This document shows positions 45,501 through 54,183 of a stretch of DNA of 64,000 nt, piece after piece (the stretch's first letter is position 1; every line of letters begins with the position of its first letter). The DNA comes from Labilibaculum sp. K2S (lineage in GTDB: Bacteria > Bacteroidota > Bacteroidia > Bacteroidales > Marinifilaceae). The translations under genes and the position numbers were made by a program. Below the pieces are notes generated by a model that saw nothing but the letters and a program-made list of their open reading frames with translations, did not search any database and was not told the origin of the DNA. The stretch is taken from NCBI RefSeq assembly GCF_030372765.1, contig NZ_JAUCMW010000026.1, positions 1 to 64,000 on the forward strand. Direction: 5' to 3'.

Positions 45501-45867
45501 AATACAAACCAGCAATTCCGTAAGCTTCCAATTCTTTAATTTCAGATGGTAGAATAACTCCTCCGCCACCTCCAAAAATTTGAATGTGTCCGGCATTTTT
45601 CTGTTGCAATAAATCATACATGTACTTAAAGAATTCCATATGTCCACCCTGGTAAGAGCTTATGGCAATGGCTTGTACATCTTCCTGAATAGCACAATCT
45701 ACAATCTCTTCGGCAGAGCGGTTGTGTCCCAAATGAATCACTTCAGCACCCGAAGCCTGAATAATTCTTCGCATGATATTAATCGATGCATCATGGCCAT
45801 CGAAAAGCGAAGTTGCTGTTACAATTCGAACCGTATTTTTAAGCTTGTATGTCGTATTTGCTGTCAT
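42517..45867 (-). CDS. icmF: Fused isobutyryl-CoA mutase with G-protein chaperone domain
   Basis: The 1116-residue protein has all three IcmF parts: an N-terminal B12-binding domain (FDGHDASIN with His25, SYQGGH, GGGGVI), a MeaI-type GTPase (P-loop GTGGAGKSS at residues 203-211, DLIAINKFDKQG) and a C-terminal mutase barrel. The substrate region reads DPTRMFAGEGTPERTNKRF, with Phe where methylmalonyl-CoA mutase has Tyr, as in IcmF. It interconverts isobutyryl-CoA and n-butyryl-CoA using adenosylcobalamin; the family can also convert isovaleryl- to pivalyl-CoA. Here it can feed valine carbon into butyryl-CoA oxidation. Confidence 0.95.
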   Translation of the reverse strand: MTANTTYKLKNTVRIVTATSLFDGHDASINIMRRIIQASGAEVIHLGHNRSAEEIVDCAIQEDVQAIAISSYQGGHMEFFKYMYDLLQQKNAGHIQIFGGGGGVILPSEIKELEAYGIAGLYSPDDGRNLGLQGMINEVLEQSDYSLNDFDLPKASEITSENVNLLSRLITLAEHDLLQDSDLYLELKNSAKVNHTPVIGITGTGGAGKSSLTDELIRRVQIDYPELKLAILSVDPSRKKSGGALLGDRIRMNSIHHPNIYLRSLATRRANLALSKHVDDALILMKSAGFDCIFLESSGIGQSDTEIVDHSDVKVYVMTPEFGAATQLEKIDMLDFADLIAINKFDKQGAQDALRDVKKQYQRNNLLWDRNPDDMPVYGTVASQFNDHGVNELYHALIQFLNSSNATGFAQNGKPLLEASQKIEIVPPARVRYLSEISETVRRYNRKVEEQSELADQLYALDKSIEIFEDDGVKDALLGKKQSLSKDFKHQNIIDSWEEKKKRYKEDIFKYKVRGKELLVETHFETLSQTRIPKIVLPSYRSWGDIVKWNLKENVPGEFPYAAGVFPFKREGEDPTRMFAGEGTPERTNKRFHYLAAGQPAVRLSTAFDSVTLYGADPDYRPDIYGKVGNAGVSVASLDDAKKLYSGFDLCDPKTSVSMTINGPAPMLVAYYMNVAIDQECEKYIREHGLEEEVKVKLEVIFSGKDRVYYVGDLPKENNGLGLLLLGTTGDQVLPAKVYQKIKEETICKIRGTVQADMLKEDQAQNTCIFSIDFALKMMGDIQQYFIENQIRNFYSVSISGYHIAEAGANPITQLAFTLSNGFTLVEYYISRGMKVDDFAPNLSFFFSNGMDPEYTVIGRVARIIWAKAMKYLYKANNRSQKLKYHIQTSGRSLHAQEIEFNDIRTTLQALTGIYDNCNSLHTNAYDEAITTPTEESVRRAMAIQIIINKELGLAKNQNPLQGSFIIEELTDLVEEAVMVEFDRLTERGGVLGAMETMYQRGKIQSESLQYESLKHSGELPIVGVNTFLSSKGSPTVQPKEVIRSDEEEKINQVKFKDLVQTNQKEKAVKALEELKETALRNENIFASLMEVCKFCTLGQITNALYEVGGQYRRNM

Positions 45868-45883
45868 GCTTTAGTTGTAAAGT

Positions 45884-46681
45884 CTATAAGTTCAAGGCTT
45901 TCTCAATAATTTCTGCTATGTCTAAATTTTGCAATTCCGCTTCTTTGTTCTTTAATTTAATTCCATCCGTCAACATAGTCATGCAAAACGGACAAGCTGA
46001 TGCAACTTTATCTACTTTCCGCTCGATAATCTCCTCGGTACGCTCAATATTGACTTCCTTATCTCCTTTTTCAGCTTCCTTAAACATTTGAGCACCTCCT
46101 GCGCCACAGCACAGACCGTAGCTTCTCGCCCGTTTCATCTCTTTCACTTCCCCAAAAACTGCTTTCACAACATTTCTCGGTGCATCATATATTCCATTTC
46201 CTCTTCCCAGATAACATGGATCGTGATAAGTGATGGTTTCGCCTTTAAATGGATTGTTCTCCAGTTTCAGTTTCCCTGTTCGAATCATCTCATCTAAAAA
46301 CACCGCGTAATTGATCACCTCGTAGTTTCCACCCAAGTCAGGATATTCATTTTTCAATGTATTGTAGCAGTGCGGACAAGTACAGATGATCTTCTTCACC
46401 TCGTATCCATTAAGAATTTCAATATTTTGCATGGCTTGCATCTGAAAAAGCATTTCGTTCCCGGCACGCTTAGCAGCATCGCCAGTACAACTTTCCTCTT
46501 TCCCTAAAACAGCATAACTTACACCAAGATGATTCAATATTTTTGCAAATGCCCGTGCAACTTTCTGATATCTGTCATCGAAAGCTCCGGCACAACCAAC
46601 CCAATACAAATATTCAGGCTTTTCACCTTTCGCTGTTACATCCGCCATTACAGGCACATCTATTTTTGTTTCTATTGTCAT
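45884..46681 (-). CDS. CCG-domain FeS protein, part of a membrane ETF:quinone oxidoreductase
   Basis: The 265-residue protein has two cysteine-rich CCG domains as in HdrB/HdrD and glycolate oxidase GlcF: an N-terminal one (WVGCAGAFD, EESCTGD, CTCPHCYNTL) and a C-terminal one (YHDPCYLGR, YGLCCGAGGAQMF, ACPFCMTML). It would hold non-cubane clusters. The next upstream gene encodes the matching membrane cytochrome/ferredoxin half, and EtfAB are beside it. I therefore read the pair as an ETF:menaquinone oxidoreductase. The ATG at 46681 is preferred over 46705. Confidence 0.88.
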   Translation of the reverse strand: MTIETKIDVPVMADVTAKGEKPEYLYWVGCAGAFDDRYQKVARAFAKILNHLGVSYAVLGKEESCTGDAAKRAGNEMLFQMQAMQNIEILNGYEVKKIICTCPHCYNTLKNEYPDLGGNYEVINYAVFLDEMIRTGKLKLENNPFKGETITYHDPCYLGRGNGIYDAPRNVVKAVFGEVKEMKRARSYGLCCGAGGAQMFKEAEKGDKEVNIERTEEIIERKVDKVASACPFCMTMLTDGIKLKNKEAELQNLDIAEIIEKALNL

Positions 46682-46753
46682 TTCAAAACAGTAATTAAAG
46701 TACAACTTATCTTAAAATACATCAATCAACTTCACAACAACTAGTTAAAATAA

Positions 46754-48013
46754 TTATTCAGTCCATTTCATTCTATCCTCGGGAGAGAATTGCCAGGGTG
46801 CACCATTGTTCTCAATGTTTGCAAACATGACATTTAATCCAGCTGGCGCTGCGGATTCCTCCATCACCAAATACCTTCTCATATCCATAATTAAATTAGG
46901 ATGACTAATATCTATCGGACATTCCTGAGCGCAGGCATTGCAGGTTGTACAAGCCCAAATCTCTTCTTCGGAAATGTAATCGCGCAAGAGTGATTTATTA
47001 TCTTCCTTGCCTGCAATTGCCAAGGGTCCTTTCTCATCCATTCGCTTTCGCAGATCAACAAATATTTTCCTTGGAGACAAAAGCTTTCCTGTTATATTAG
47101 CAGGACAGACATCCGTACATCGGCCACACTGTGTGCAGGATAAGGAATCCATGTAATTCTTCCAGCTCACATCTTCAACGTCTTTAACTCCAAAACGGGC
47201 TACTTCTGCATTTTCGTCATAGGCAGTTTCCGGATCAAGCATTAGCTTCACTTCACGGGTTATACTTTCTAAATTTGGATATTTTGTAATTGGTTCCAAA
47301 TTCGCCAGAAACACATTAGGGATAGATAGAAAAACATGAAAATGCTTCGAATAAGGCAGATAATTAGCAAATGTGAATATCAATAAAATGTGCACCCACC
47401 ATCCCGGCTCTTGAAGCCAGCTAAAATCCCAGCCGAATAAATTCACCAAAGTGGCAGAAACAGGATAAACGCCTTCATATCCATTTGGATGATTGCTAAT
47501 GTATCCCATATTGAAACAAATCAGGGAAACCATTAAAAATCCAATAAAGAATAAGGACAATTGAGCATCCCAATTGGCTTTGGAAGTCATTTCCACTCCA
47601 GAAAAGCGTTTCACCTTTAAAAACATTCTGCGAATGCTGAAAAGCTTGATAAAAATGATAATCAACAAGGCAAATACATCTCCGGAAGCTATCACCACAT
47701 CATAAAACCATCCTGTAAAGGCAAAAGCCCTGTCCAATCCGCTAACGCCATCCACAACCATCTCGATACTGCCAAGAGTGATCACTAAAAAACCCCAAAA
47801 CACCAATGCGTGCATCAAACCAATGACAGGCTTCCGAAATATTTTGGCTTGCCCAAATGCCACATTCAAAGTATGGGAAATTCTCGCTCCAATATTTTTA
47901 ATTGGATAAGCTGGCTTTGTCAAGCGAAAGAATCCCCACAAACGCGTTACTGAATAGGCAAACACGCCAAATGTGATCAATAATGTGATGATGAAGAGGA
48001 TTTGTTTTATCAT
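46754..48013 (-). CDS. Membrane cytochrome b / 2x[4Fe-4S] protein, ETF:quinone oxidoreductase subunit
   Basis: The 419-residue protein has five or six membrane spans in residues 1-235, resembling NarI-type cytochrome b, with histidines in HTLNVAFG, MHALVFWG and WVHILLIF. A cytoplasmic domain follows with two [4Fe-4S] motifs (CTQCGRCTDVCPAN and CTTCNACAQECPID). This is the N-terminal two-thirds of the EMO/DUF224 proteins that link ETF to menaquinone in syntrophic and anaerobic bacteria; the CCG third is encoded by the next gene. It lies 58 bases downstream of etfA. Confidence 0.88.
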   Translation of the reverse strand: MIKQILFIITLLITFGVFAYSVTRLWGFFRLTKPAYPIKNIGARISHTLNVAFGQAKIFRKPVIGLMHALVFWGFLVITLGSIEMVVDGVSGLDRAFAFTGWFYDVVIASGDVFALLIIIFIKLFSIRRMFLKVKRFSGVEMTSKANWDAQLSLFFIGFLMVSLICFNMGYISNHPNGYEGVYPVSATLVNLFGWDFSWLQEPGWWVHILLIFTFANYLPYSKHFHVFLSIPNVFLANLEPITKYPNLESITREVKLMLDPETAYDENAEVARFGVKDVEDVSWKNYMDSLSCTQCGRCTDVCPANITGKLLSPRKIFVDLRKRMDEKGPLAIAGKEDNKSLLRDYISEEEIWACTTCNACAQECPIDISHPNLIMDMRRYLVMEESAAPAGLNVMFANIENNGAPWQFSPEDRMKWTE

Positions 48014-48071
48014 GATTCAATAATTAATATAATTAGTAACAAACACTTAGCACTCTTTCACAGGCTTATTA

Positions 48072-49037
48072 TTATTTTGAATTTCGAACTGCTTCTGTCA
48101 ATTTTGGCAATACTTCCATAACATCACCAATGATCCCATAATCAGCAACACCAAAAATAGGTGCTTCCGGATCTGTGTTAATGGCAACAATACATTTGCT
48201 CCTGCTGATACCTGCAACGTGCTGTATTGCGCCGGAAATACCTGCTGCGAAGTATAAATTCGGTGCTATTACTTTCCCTGTTTGTCCAACATGCTCCTCA
48301 TGTCCGCGCCATCCTTCATCCGAAACCGGACGTGAACAAGCCGTTGCTGCTCCCAACACGTCTGCAAGCTCTTCCACAACACCCCAATTATCGGGACTTC
48401 TCATCCCTCTACCAGCCGAAACAACAATATCTGCATCAGCAAGGTTCACTTTATTTGTCTGCTTTTCTTCCTCCAGAACCTGAATTTTAAAAAGAGCAGC
48501 ATCCAAATGCGACGAAAATTCTTCAATCGATACATCAACCTGATCTTCGATAAAACCAAAACAATTTTTAGCAATGGTTATCACTTTTACGGGTGAATCA
48601 ATTTGAACATATTCTAAGGCTTTTCCTGAAAAAGCACCTTTTTTAACTACAAACGGATTCATCGATATCGGAAGTTCCAAAACGGCAGATGCCATTCCTG
48701 CTTTCATTTTAACTGAAATTCTTGGAGCTATGGCTTTACCACTCTCATTATCGCTCATAACAATTGTGTCTGCGCCTTCTTTTTCTGCTAATTCAGAAAT
48801 TACCTGAGCATAAACACGGCTTGTTAACGTATTCATTTGAGAATCATTCACGGAAATAATTCTCTCCGCACCATATTTCCCCAAACTTTTTAATTCTTCC
48901 TCCTTTACCTCGCCAATAGAAACAACAATAAGCTGTGTATTTAATTGGCTGGCTAAGTTTTTCGTATAGGATACCAATTCATAGGTGGAATTCTTAAATT
49001 TCCCGTTCCAATTTTTGGCAAATGCAATTACTGACAT
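48072..49037 (-). CDS. etfA: Electron transfer flavoprotein alpha subunit
   Basis: The 321-residue protein has the N-terminal Rossmann-like domain (SVIAFAKNWNGKF) and the C-terminal FAD-binding block with SAGRGMRSPDN, CSRPVSDEGW, HVGQTGKVI and AINTDPEAPIFGVADYGI. It carries electrons from the two acyl-CoA dehydrogenases to the membrane oxidoreductase. The ATG at 49037 starts the conserved fold; an ATG at 49097 would add 20 residues. It follows etfB by 98 bases. Confidence 0.95.
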   Translation of the reverse strand: MSVIAFAKNWNGKFKNSTYELVSYTKNLASQLNTQLIVVSIGEVKEEELKSLGKYGAERIISVNDSQMNTLTSRVYAQVISELAEKEGADTIVMSDNESGKAIAPRISVKMKAGMASAVLELPISMNPFVVKKGAFSGKALEYVQIDSPVKVITIAKNCFGFIEDQVDVSIEEFSSHLDAALFKIQVLEEEKQTNKVNLADADIVVSAGRGMRSPDNWGVVEELADVLGAATACSRPVSDEGWRGHEEHVGQTGKVIAPNLYFAAGISGAIQHVAGISRSKCIVAINTDPEAPIFGVADYGIIGDVMEVLPKLTEAVRNSK

Positions 49038-49135
49038 AAGCTTTTCTTTTAGATATGAGATAATAGATCTTAGAAATGAAACTAAATTCACAATCAAAAT
49101 CCATCAACATTTATTAATTATTATAATTATATCAC

Positions 49136-49885
49136 TTACAATACCTTAGCTTCGTTTTTCAACAGCTTAACCAACTCTTCAACATTCTCTAGATCAATCA
49201 TTTTACAAGCTCCTTTGGCTTTTGGCAATTCAAATTTTATCGATTTAGTCAGCATTTCCATCTCTGTTGCCGCTATCACCTCCAAAGGTTTCTTACGTGC
49301 CATCATTATTCCACGCATAGCAGGAATCCTTGGTTCCTTTGCAATTCCTTTCTGAACTACAGCAACCAATGGTACTCCGGTCTTTATTTTTTGCTTTCCT
49401 CCTGGAATAGCCCGATAAAGAATAACATCATCACCATCAAGATTTACACTGGTTACAGACGAAACTCCAGAATAATCCATAAACTCTGCAATCATTGCAC
49501 CTACTGATGATCCATTGTAATCGCTTGATTCTATTCCACTAAAAACAATATCGAATGGATTCTCCTTTAGATATGATGCAATTTGTCCGGCCACATAGTA
49601 TGCATCTGCTGCACAGGCATCAATACGAAACGCCTTATCAGCACCAATAGCAAGTGCTTTTCGTAAGGTTGCATCAGTTTGCGCACCGCCGACATGAATC
49701 ACACAAACCTCATCTACCGAATTGCCGGCATCCTCTTTCAATTCCAAAGCCCGGGTTAATGCCAGCTCATCCCATGGATTAATGATCCACTGAACACCTG
49801 AGTCATCAAACAGAGTATTATCTTCCTTGAATTTCACTTTAGTTGTGGTATCAGGAACGTTACTTATACAGACCAGTATCTTCAT
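49136..49885 (-). CDS. etfB: Electron transfer flavoprotein beta subunit
   Basis: The 249-residue protein starts MKILVCISNVPDTTTKVKF, and has NPWDELALTRALELKEDAG, GADKAFRID and SGIESSDYNGSSVGAMIAEF. The sequence VARKKPLEVI-like segment (MARKKPLEVI) is the region where ETFs contact dehydrogenases. It binds AMP (or a second FAD in bifurcating types) and pairs with EtfA. I choose 49885 rather than 49891 by family alignment. Confidence 0.94.
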   Translation of the reverse strand: MKILVCISNVPDTTTKVKFKEDNTLFDDSGVQWIINPWDELALTRALELKEDAGNSVDEVCVIHVGGAQTDATLRKALAIGADKAFRIDACAADAYYVAGQIASYLKENPFDIVFSGIESSDYNGSSVGAMIAEFMDYSGVSSVTSVNLDGDDVILYRAIPGGKQKIKTGVPLVAVVQKGIAKEPRIPAMRGIMMARKKPLEVIAATEMEMLTKSIKFELPKAKGACKMIDLENVEELVKLLKNEAKVL

Positions 49886-50051
49886 ATGCATTTATTTTTT
49901 GTATCCGGTACCGAAATAGTAGTGTAAAAACTAATTCCGGCTACAGCAGTTTATATTAACAATCAACTTAAACTATCTATTCATTAAAAATACGTCAAGA
50001 AACTTACTAAGAACATTTTACAACAAGTAAGAATGTATTGCAAGCATTCTA

Positions 50052-51191
50052 TTAATCCATTAATCCTCTTGAAATTACAATCTTTTGAATCTCAGAAGTA
50101 CCTTCGTAAATCTGAGTTAATTTTGCATCACGCATTAAGCGTTCTACATGATATTCCTTTACATATCCGTATCCTCCGTGAATCTGAACTGCCTCAGTGG
50201 TTACCTTCATTGCAGTTTCGGCAGCATATAATTTAGCCATGGCACTTGCCTGTCCGTACGGTTTGCCCTGATCTTTTAACCAGGCTGCTTTTAAACAGAA
50301 AAAGCGCGCAGCCTCAATCTCAACGGCCATATCGGCTAATTTAAATGCGATTGCCTGATGATGAATAATCTCTTTCCCGAAAGCTTTTCTTTCCTGAGCA
50401 TATTTTAATGCCAGCTCGTAGGCTCCGGAAGCAATTCCAAGAGCCTGAGAAGCAATCCCTATTCTACCGCCTTCCAGCGATTGCATAGCCAGTTTAAATC
50501 CAAAGCCTTCTTCACCCAAACGATTTTCCTTTGGGACTTTAACATTATTGAACATTACGGAACAGGTATCTGATGCCCGCATTCCCATTTTATTTTCATG
50601 TGGTCCAACAGTAATCCCTTCCGATTTGGAGTCGACAAGCAAAGCATTAATTCCCTTGTGTTTTAATTCGGGATGGGTTTGAGCCATTACAATGTAAGTA
50701 GAAGCCGTTTTGCCGTTTGTAATCCAATTTTTTGTACCATTTACCAGATAATGGTCTCCCATATCAACAGCAGTAGTTCTTTGTGAAGTTGCATCAGAGC
50801 CTGCTTCAGGTTCCGATAACAGGAAGGCTCCTATTTTCTCACCCCGGGCCATTGGTTTTAAGAATTTCTGTTTTTGTTCTTCTGTACCATACTTTTCAAC
50901 CCCCCAACAAACCAATGAATTGTTTACCGACATGATTACAGAAACCGAGGAATCGACCTTTGAAATTTCTTCCATTGCCAAAACATAGGATATGGTATCC
51001 ATTCCACCACCATCGTATTCCAATCCAACAAGCATTCCCAGAAAACCTAAATCCGCCAAACGTTTCACCTGCTCAGTTGGATACTCTGATTTCTCATCTC
51101 GTTCAATTACTCCGGGTAACAGCTCGCGTTGTGCAAAATCCCGTGCAGCATCCCGTATCATTAACTGCTCTTCGGTAAATTCAAAATTCAT
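50052..51191 (-). CDS. Acyl-CoA dehydrogenase, butyryl-CoA dehydrogenase type (second of two)
   Basis: The 379-residue protein is a full-length FAD acyl-CoA dehydrogenase with AFLLSEPEAGSDATSQ, WITNGK, LEGGRIGIASQALGIASGAYELAL-like helix G (GRIGIASQALGIA), ERKAFGKEI and QIHGGYGYVKEYHVER. The catalytic Glu is in IYEGTSEIQK. It is closest in pattern to short-chain (butyryl-CoA) dehydrogenases. With IcmF upstream in the same block it can take n-butyryl-CoA to crotonyl-CoA, passing electrons to EtfAB encoded next to it. Confidence 0.93.
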   Translation of the reverse strand: MNFEFTEEQLMIRDAARDFAQRELLPGVIERDEKSEYPTEQVKRLADLGFLGMLVGLEYDGGGMDTISYVLAMEEISKVDSSVSVIMSVNNSLVCWGVEKYGTEEQKQKFLKPMARGEKIGAFLLSEPEAGSDATSQRTTAVDMGDHYLVNGTKNWITNGKTASTYIVMAQTHPELKHKGINALLVDSKSEGITVGPHENKMGMRASDTCSVMFNNVKVPKENRLGEEGFGFKLAMQSLEGGRIGIASQALGIASGAYELALKYAQERKAFGKEIIHHQAIAFKLADMAVEIEAARFFCLKAAWLKDQGKPYGQASAMAKLYAAETAMKVTTEAVQIHGGYGYVKEYHVERLMRDAKLTQIYEGTSEIQKIVISRGLMD

Positions 51192-51295
51192 AGTTTTAAT
51201 TTTTAGGTGTGATATTAAAAGCTATTAGCTGATAGTAATTAGTTTTTAGCTGATTTACATGATGTAACAATTTAATTATTCAGTAATACATCCAT

Positions 51296-52540
51296 TTATT
51301 CCCCCCGTTTGTAAACAACAGCAACTAAAGACTTATCATCTCCCCCCATATTCACAGACATTGCATAGGGTCTTTCCTTGATGATTTCAATTTGTGCCTC
51401 TCCGGCATTCCCTGTTAATTGCTCCCAAATAGTTACAGCCTGATGAACTCCGGTAGCTCCGGTTGGATGCCCCCAACCAATTAAACCACCCGTTGTGTTT
51501 ACTGGTATTTTCCCGCATCTGGAGGTGTGACCCTCCAAAACAAATTCAGGACCTTTTCCTTCTTCGGCTAAACCAATAGCCTCAATAGCCATTATTCCGG
51601 CAATAGAGAAACAATCATGAACTTCCACAGTTCCTAACTGATCAATAGTAATCCCAGCCATTCGCATCGCTTTTTCTACGGCCACCTTCATGGTCGTTAA
51701 ACCGGTCATTACCTCTGGTTTTTGAGTGATATCTGCTGCAACATGAGCGAAACCAACAATTTCAACTGCATCTTTTGCATTTAATCCAATTCTTTTTAAT
51801 CCTTCCTCTGACACTATTGCGATCGCCGAAGCTCCGTCGGAAACTTTAGAGCAATCAAAAACATTTAAATGATCCACAAATGCTCTTGGATTTACAGGAG
51901 TGTTTGCTGTCCCTTCCAAATCCATATTTGTATTATGAAATTCCTGTGCTGTTTTGCACAAACGTGCATTTTCAATAGCATTGCAATACCACTTCGCCAT
52001 GGCTTTGCGGGTAATTTCCCTGCCAAATTTCTCGTAGTAAGCACCTGCCCGGTCACTAAACACACCCGGAAAAAAGTATGCATGTCCCTCTTTACGTGTT
52101 TTTTGCCATCCGGCACCAGCCAGAACATCCGCTCCATACATGGCTTTCATGCTATTCTGAACTTCAAAACCAAGAGCAAGCACCACATCAGCCGTTTCTG
52201 CAAGAATCGATTTCATTCCTGTAGTCAGCGCTAAACCGCCTGATGCACAAGCACCTTCCACGCTAACGGATGGTTTGTACTTCAATCCCGCATCAATCAT
52301 TGGCAAAAAAGCAGGCAAATTGGCTTGCTTATTAAAGCGCGAAGCCATAAAATTCCCGATTACTCCTTCATCAACATTTTTAGCACCGCCAATCATTTTT
52401 AAAGTTGCCTGACCGGCTTCCTGAATATAGTGTTCCAGACCAGGACGAGGCTTCTTGGGATGAAATTCATTTCTGCCGGTTCCCATCGAAATGGTATTGT
52501 AACCGGCCAGCATGTATATTTTTTTGCGTAAAACGTTCAT
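51296..52540 (-). CDS. Thiolase of the SCP-x/lipid-transfer type
   Basis: The 414-residue thiolase-fold protein has the nucleophile in VEGACASGGLAL (Cys98), the central HDCFS motif and the C-terminal GWGHPTGATG histidine loop. SCP-x-type thiolases cleave 3-ketoacyl-CoA to acetyl-CoA and a shortened acyl-CoA, and some take branched substrates. The start is the first in frame; a second ATG nine codons in is possible. It completes a butyryl-CoA to acetyl-CoA route with the neighbours. It is 105 bases upstream of the acyl-CoA dehydrogenase gene. Confidence 0.9.
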   Translation of the reverse strand: MNVLRKKIYMLAGYNTISMGTGRNEFHPKKPRPGLEHYIQEAGQATLKMIGGAKNVDEGVIGNFMASRFNKQANLPAFLPMIDAGLKYKPSVSVEGACASGGLALTTGMKSILAETADVVLALGFEVQNSMKAMYGADVLAGAGWQKTRKEGHAYFFPGVFSDRAGAYYEKFGREITRKAMAKWYCNAIENARLCKTAQEFHNTNMDLEGTANTPVNPRAFVDHLNVFDCSKVSDGASAIAIVSEEGLKRIGLNAKDAVEIVGFAHVAADITQKPEVMTGLTTMKVAVEKAMRMAGITIDQLGTVEVHDCFSIAGIMAIEAIGLAEEGKGPEFVLEGHTSRCGKIPVNTTGGLIGWGHPTGATGVHQAVTIWEQLTGNAGEAQIEIIKERPYAMSVNMGGDDKSLVAVVYKRGE

Positions 52541-52718
52541 TCTTTATAAATATGAGATAACAGATATGAGATGTGAGTGAGAAAAATTTCAGAACATCAG
52601 ATAATCATCTAGTATCGGTTACAAATAAAATTTCGGCAATCCAGTAAATCAAACATTAATTCAGTGTTAAAAGCGAGATCTGTTTTATGAATCTCACTTC
52701 TAACATTTATAATCCAGT

Positions 52719-54047
52719 TTAAAAATAATCGTTAATAGGTCCGTAGGCATGGAAGAAACCTGTTTGCAAAACAGTGTTTACATCGGCTTTTGATTCCGCA
52801 ACTTTTGTATCAACAAGCATCAGACCAATTGCTTTGGAATTTTTACCGTACGCAATCGCCAAATTCGCGCCAACACTATCTATTTGATGCAGTTCATTAA
52901 AAAACTTCTTTAAATGATCGGCTTTCTTCACATCACGAACAACAGATTTCCAATAGATTTTAAGCGTTGGCAGTTCTCCCAGTAAGGCAGCACAATCCAT
53001 TTCAATATTCTCAGTTGGAACGTACTTCGCGTTTTCCAAATCATAAACTTCTGTAATTCTACCTTTCTGATATTTGAAAATACCGTTCTTTTGAGAACCA
53101 TCAGCGAACTGACCACCTTTCACTTCGTTATCAAACAATTGATTCAAGGCTGCATGTGATAATTTTTCATTCGGAAATGAGGGCTGCATACTCTCCAAAA
53201 TAAATCGGGTAACATCAATTCCCACATAATCCAGCAATTGGAAAATTCCCATTGGCCGCACCAGCAAATCCCGGCTTATGGTATCAATTAAGAAAAAGGC
53301 CTTTGCCCATCCTTCTGTTTTTGCTAATTCTTCTGCCAATTTAAGCGCATACAAAGCATCACGCATAAAGTGACCATTTCCTATAAAACCGGCAACATCT
53401 CTTGACTGAACGACAATTTTGCGCATCGATTTGGCTAAATTCACCGAAAAGGCAGCTAAATCATCATTCGTATGATCCGTTTTAATGATCTCCAGCAATT
53501 TTTGAATTACCGGAGGATTGTAAAAATGATAACCAATGATATCACCTTTCAATCCAGCTTCCTTTTCGATTTCACCAATTGGAATGGATGAAGTATTGGT
53601 TAAAAACCAAGCATCAGGATTATTTTTTTTGATTTGAGAAAACAATTTTACTTTTAGAGCTTTATCCTCTTTTATGGCTTCAAATATCAATTGAGAGTCA
53701 TAAGCAGTTTCTATACGGGTTGATGTTTGTATCATCTCCATCACATCATATACAAACTGACTGATAATCTCATCATTATCAATCAAATCCTCACGATCCT
53801 CGTACCAGGTTCGTAATTCAACTATATTTTTTTCTGCGTGCTTTACCAATTGTGATTTTACGTAACCCAATAAGCTGTTTAAAGCTGATTGTGATACATC
53901 AACAGCGTTTAAGACAAAGTCCTTATCTTCTTTTTGGCCAATTTTTAATTTGGCCATTTCAAAAGATAATAAAACAAGAATACCGCTTCCCATTTTTCCT
54001 GCGGCACCCAATACACTAACATTTTCCATTTTTCGGATCAAATCCAT
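52719..54047 (-). CDS. 3-Hydroxyacyl-CoA dehydrogenase, long form
   Basis: The 442-residue protein has an N-terminal NAD-binding Rossmann domain (VSVLGAAGKMGSGI) and HCDH features: IKEDKALKVKLFSQI, FLTNTSSIPIGEI and the catalytic GYHFYNPPVI. The C-terminal helical domain (residues about 230-330) contains FIGNGHFMRDALYAL and RPMGIFQLLDYVGID. At 442 residues it is longer than the usual 280-310, the extra part being a C-terminal region after residue 340 that I cannot name. It oxidises 3-hydroxyacyl-CoA with NAD+. A start six codons later is equally possible. Confidence 0.88.
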   Translation of the reverse strand: MDLIRKMENVSVLGAAGKMGSGILVLLSFEMAKLKIGQKEDKDFVLNAVDVSQSALNSLLGYVKSQLVKHAEKNIVELRTWYEDREDLIDNDEIISQFVYDVMEMIQTSTRIETAYDSQLIFEAIKEDKALKVKLFSQIKKNNPDAWFLTNTSSIPIGEIEKEAGLKGDIIGYHFYNPPVIQKLLEIIKTDHTNDDLAAFSVNLAKSMRKIVVQSRDVAGFIGNGHFMRDALYALKLAEELAKTEGWAKAFFLIDTISRDLLVRPMGIFQLLDYVGIDVTRFILESMQPSFPNEKLSHAALNQLFDNEVKGGQFADGSQKNGIFKYQKGRITEVYDLENAKYVPTENIEMDCAALLGELPTLKIYWKSVVRDVKKADHLKKFFNELHQIDSVGANLAIAYGKNSKAIGLMLVDTKVAESKADVNTVLQTGFFHAYGPINDYF

Positions 54048-54183
54048 ATTGTTTATTGTTTAAATTTTGATTTTACGATTATTTGATGTGATACATGTTT
54101 CCCATTTGAGCTAAATCAAAAACCCATCTGCACTTCCTGCTTATTGTTCCAAGAACAATAAACCTCCCTACAATTTTTGATTG

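Noticed and set aside
51192..51295. AGCTGATAG/TTAGCTGA repeats between thiolase and dehydrogenase genes
   Set aside because: Short AT-rich direct and inverted repeats with no regular array; too simple to call as a functional element.
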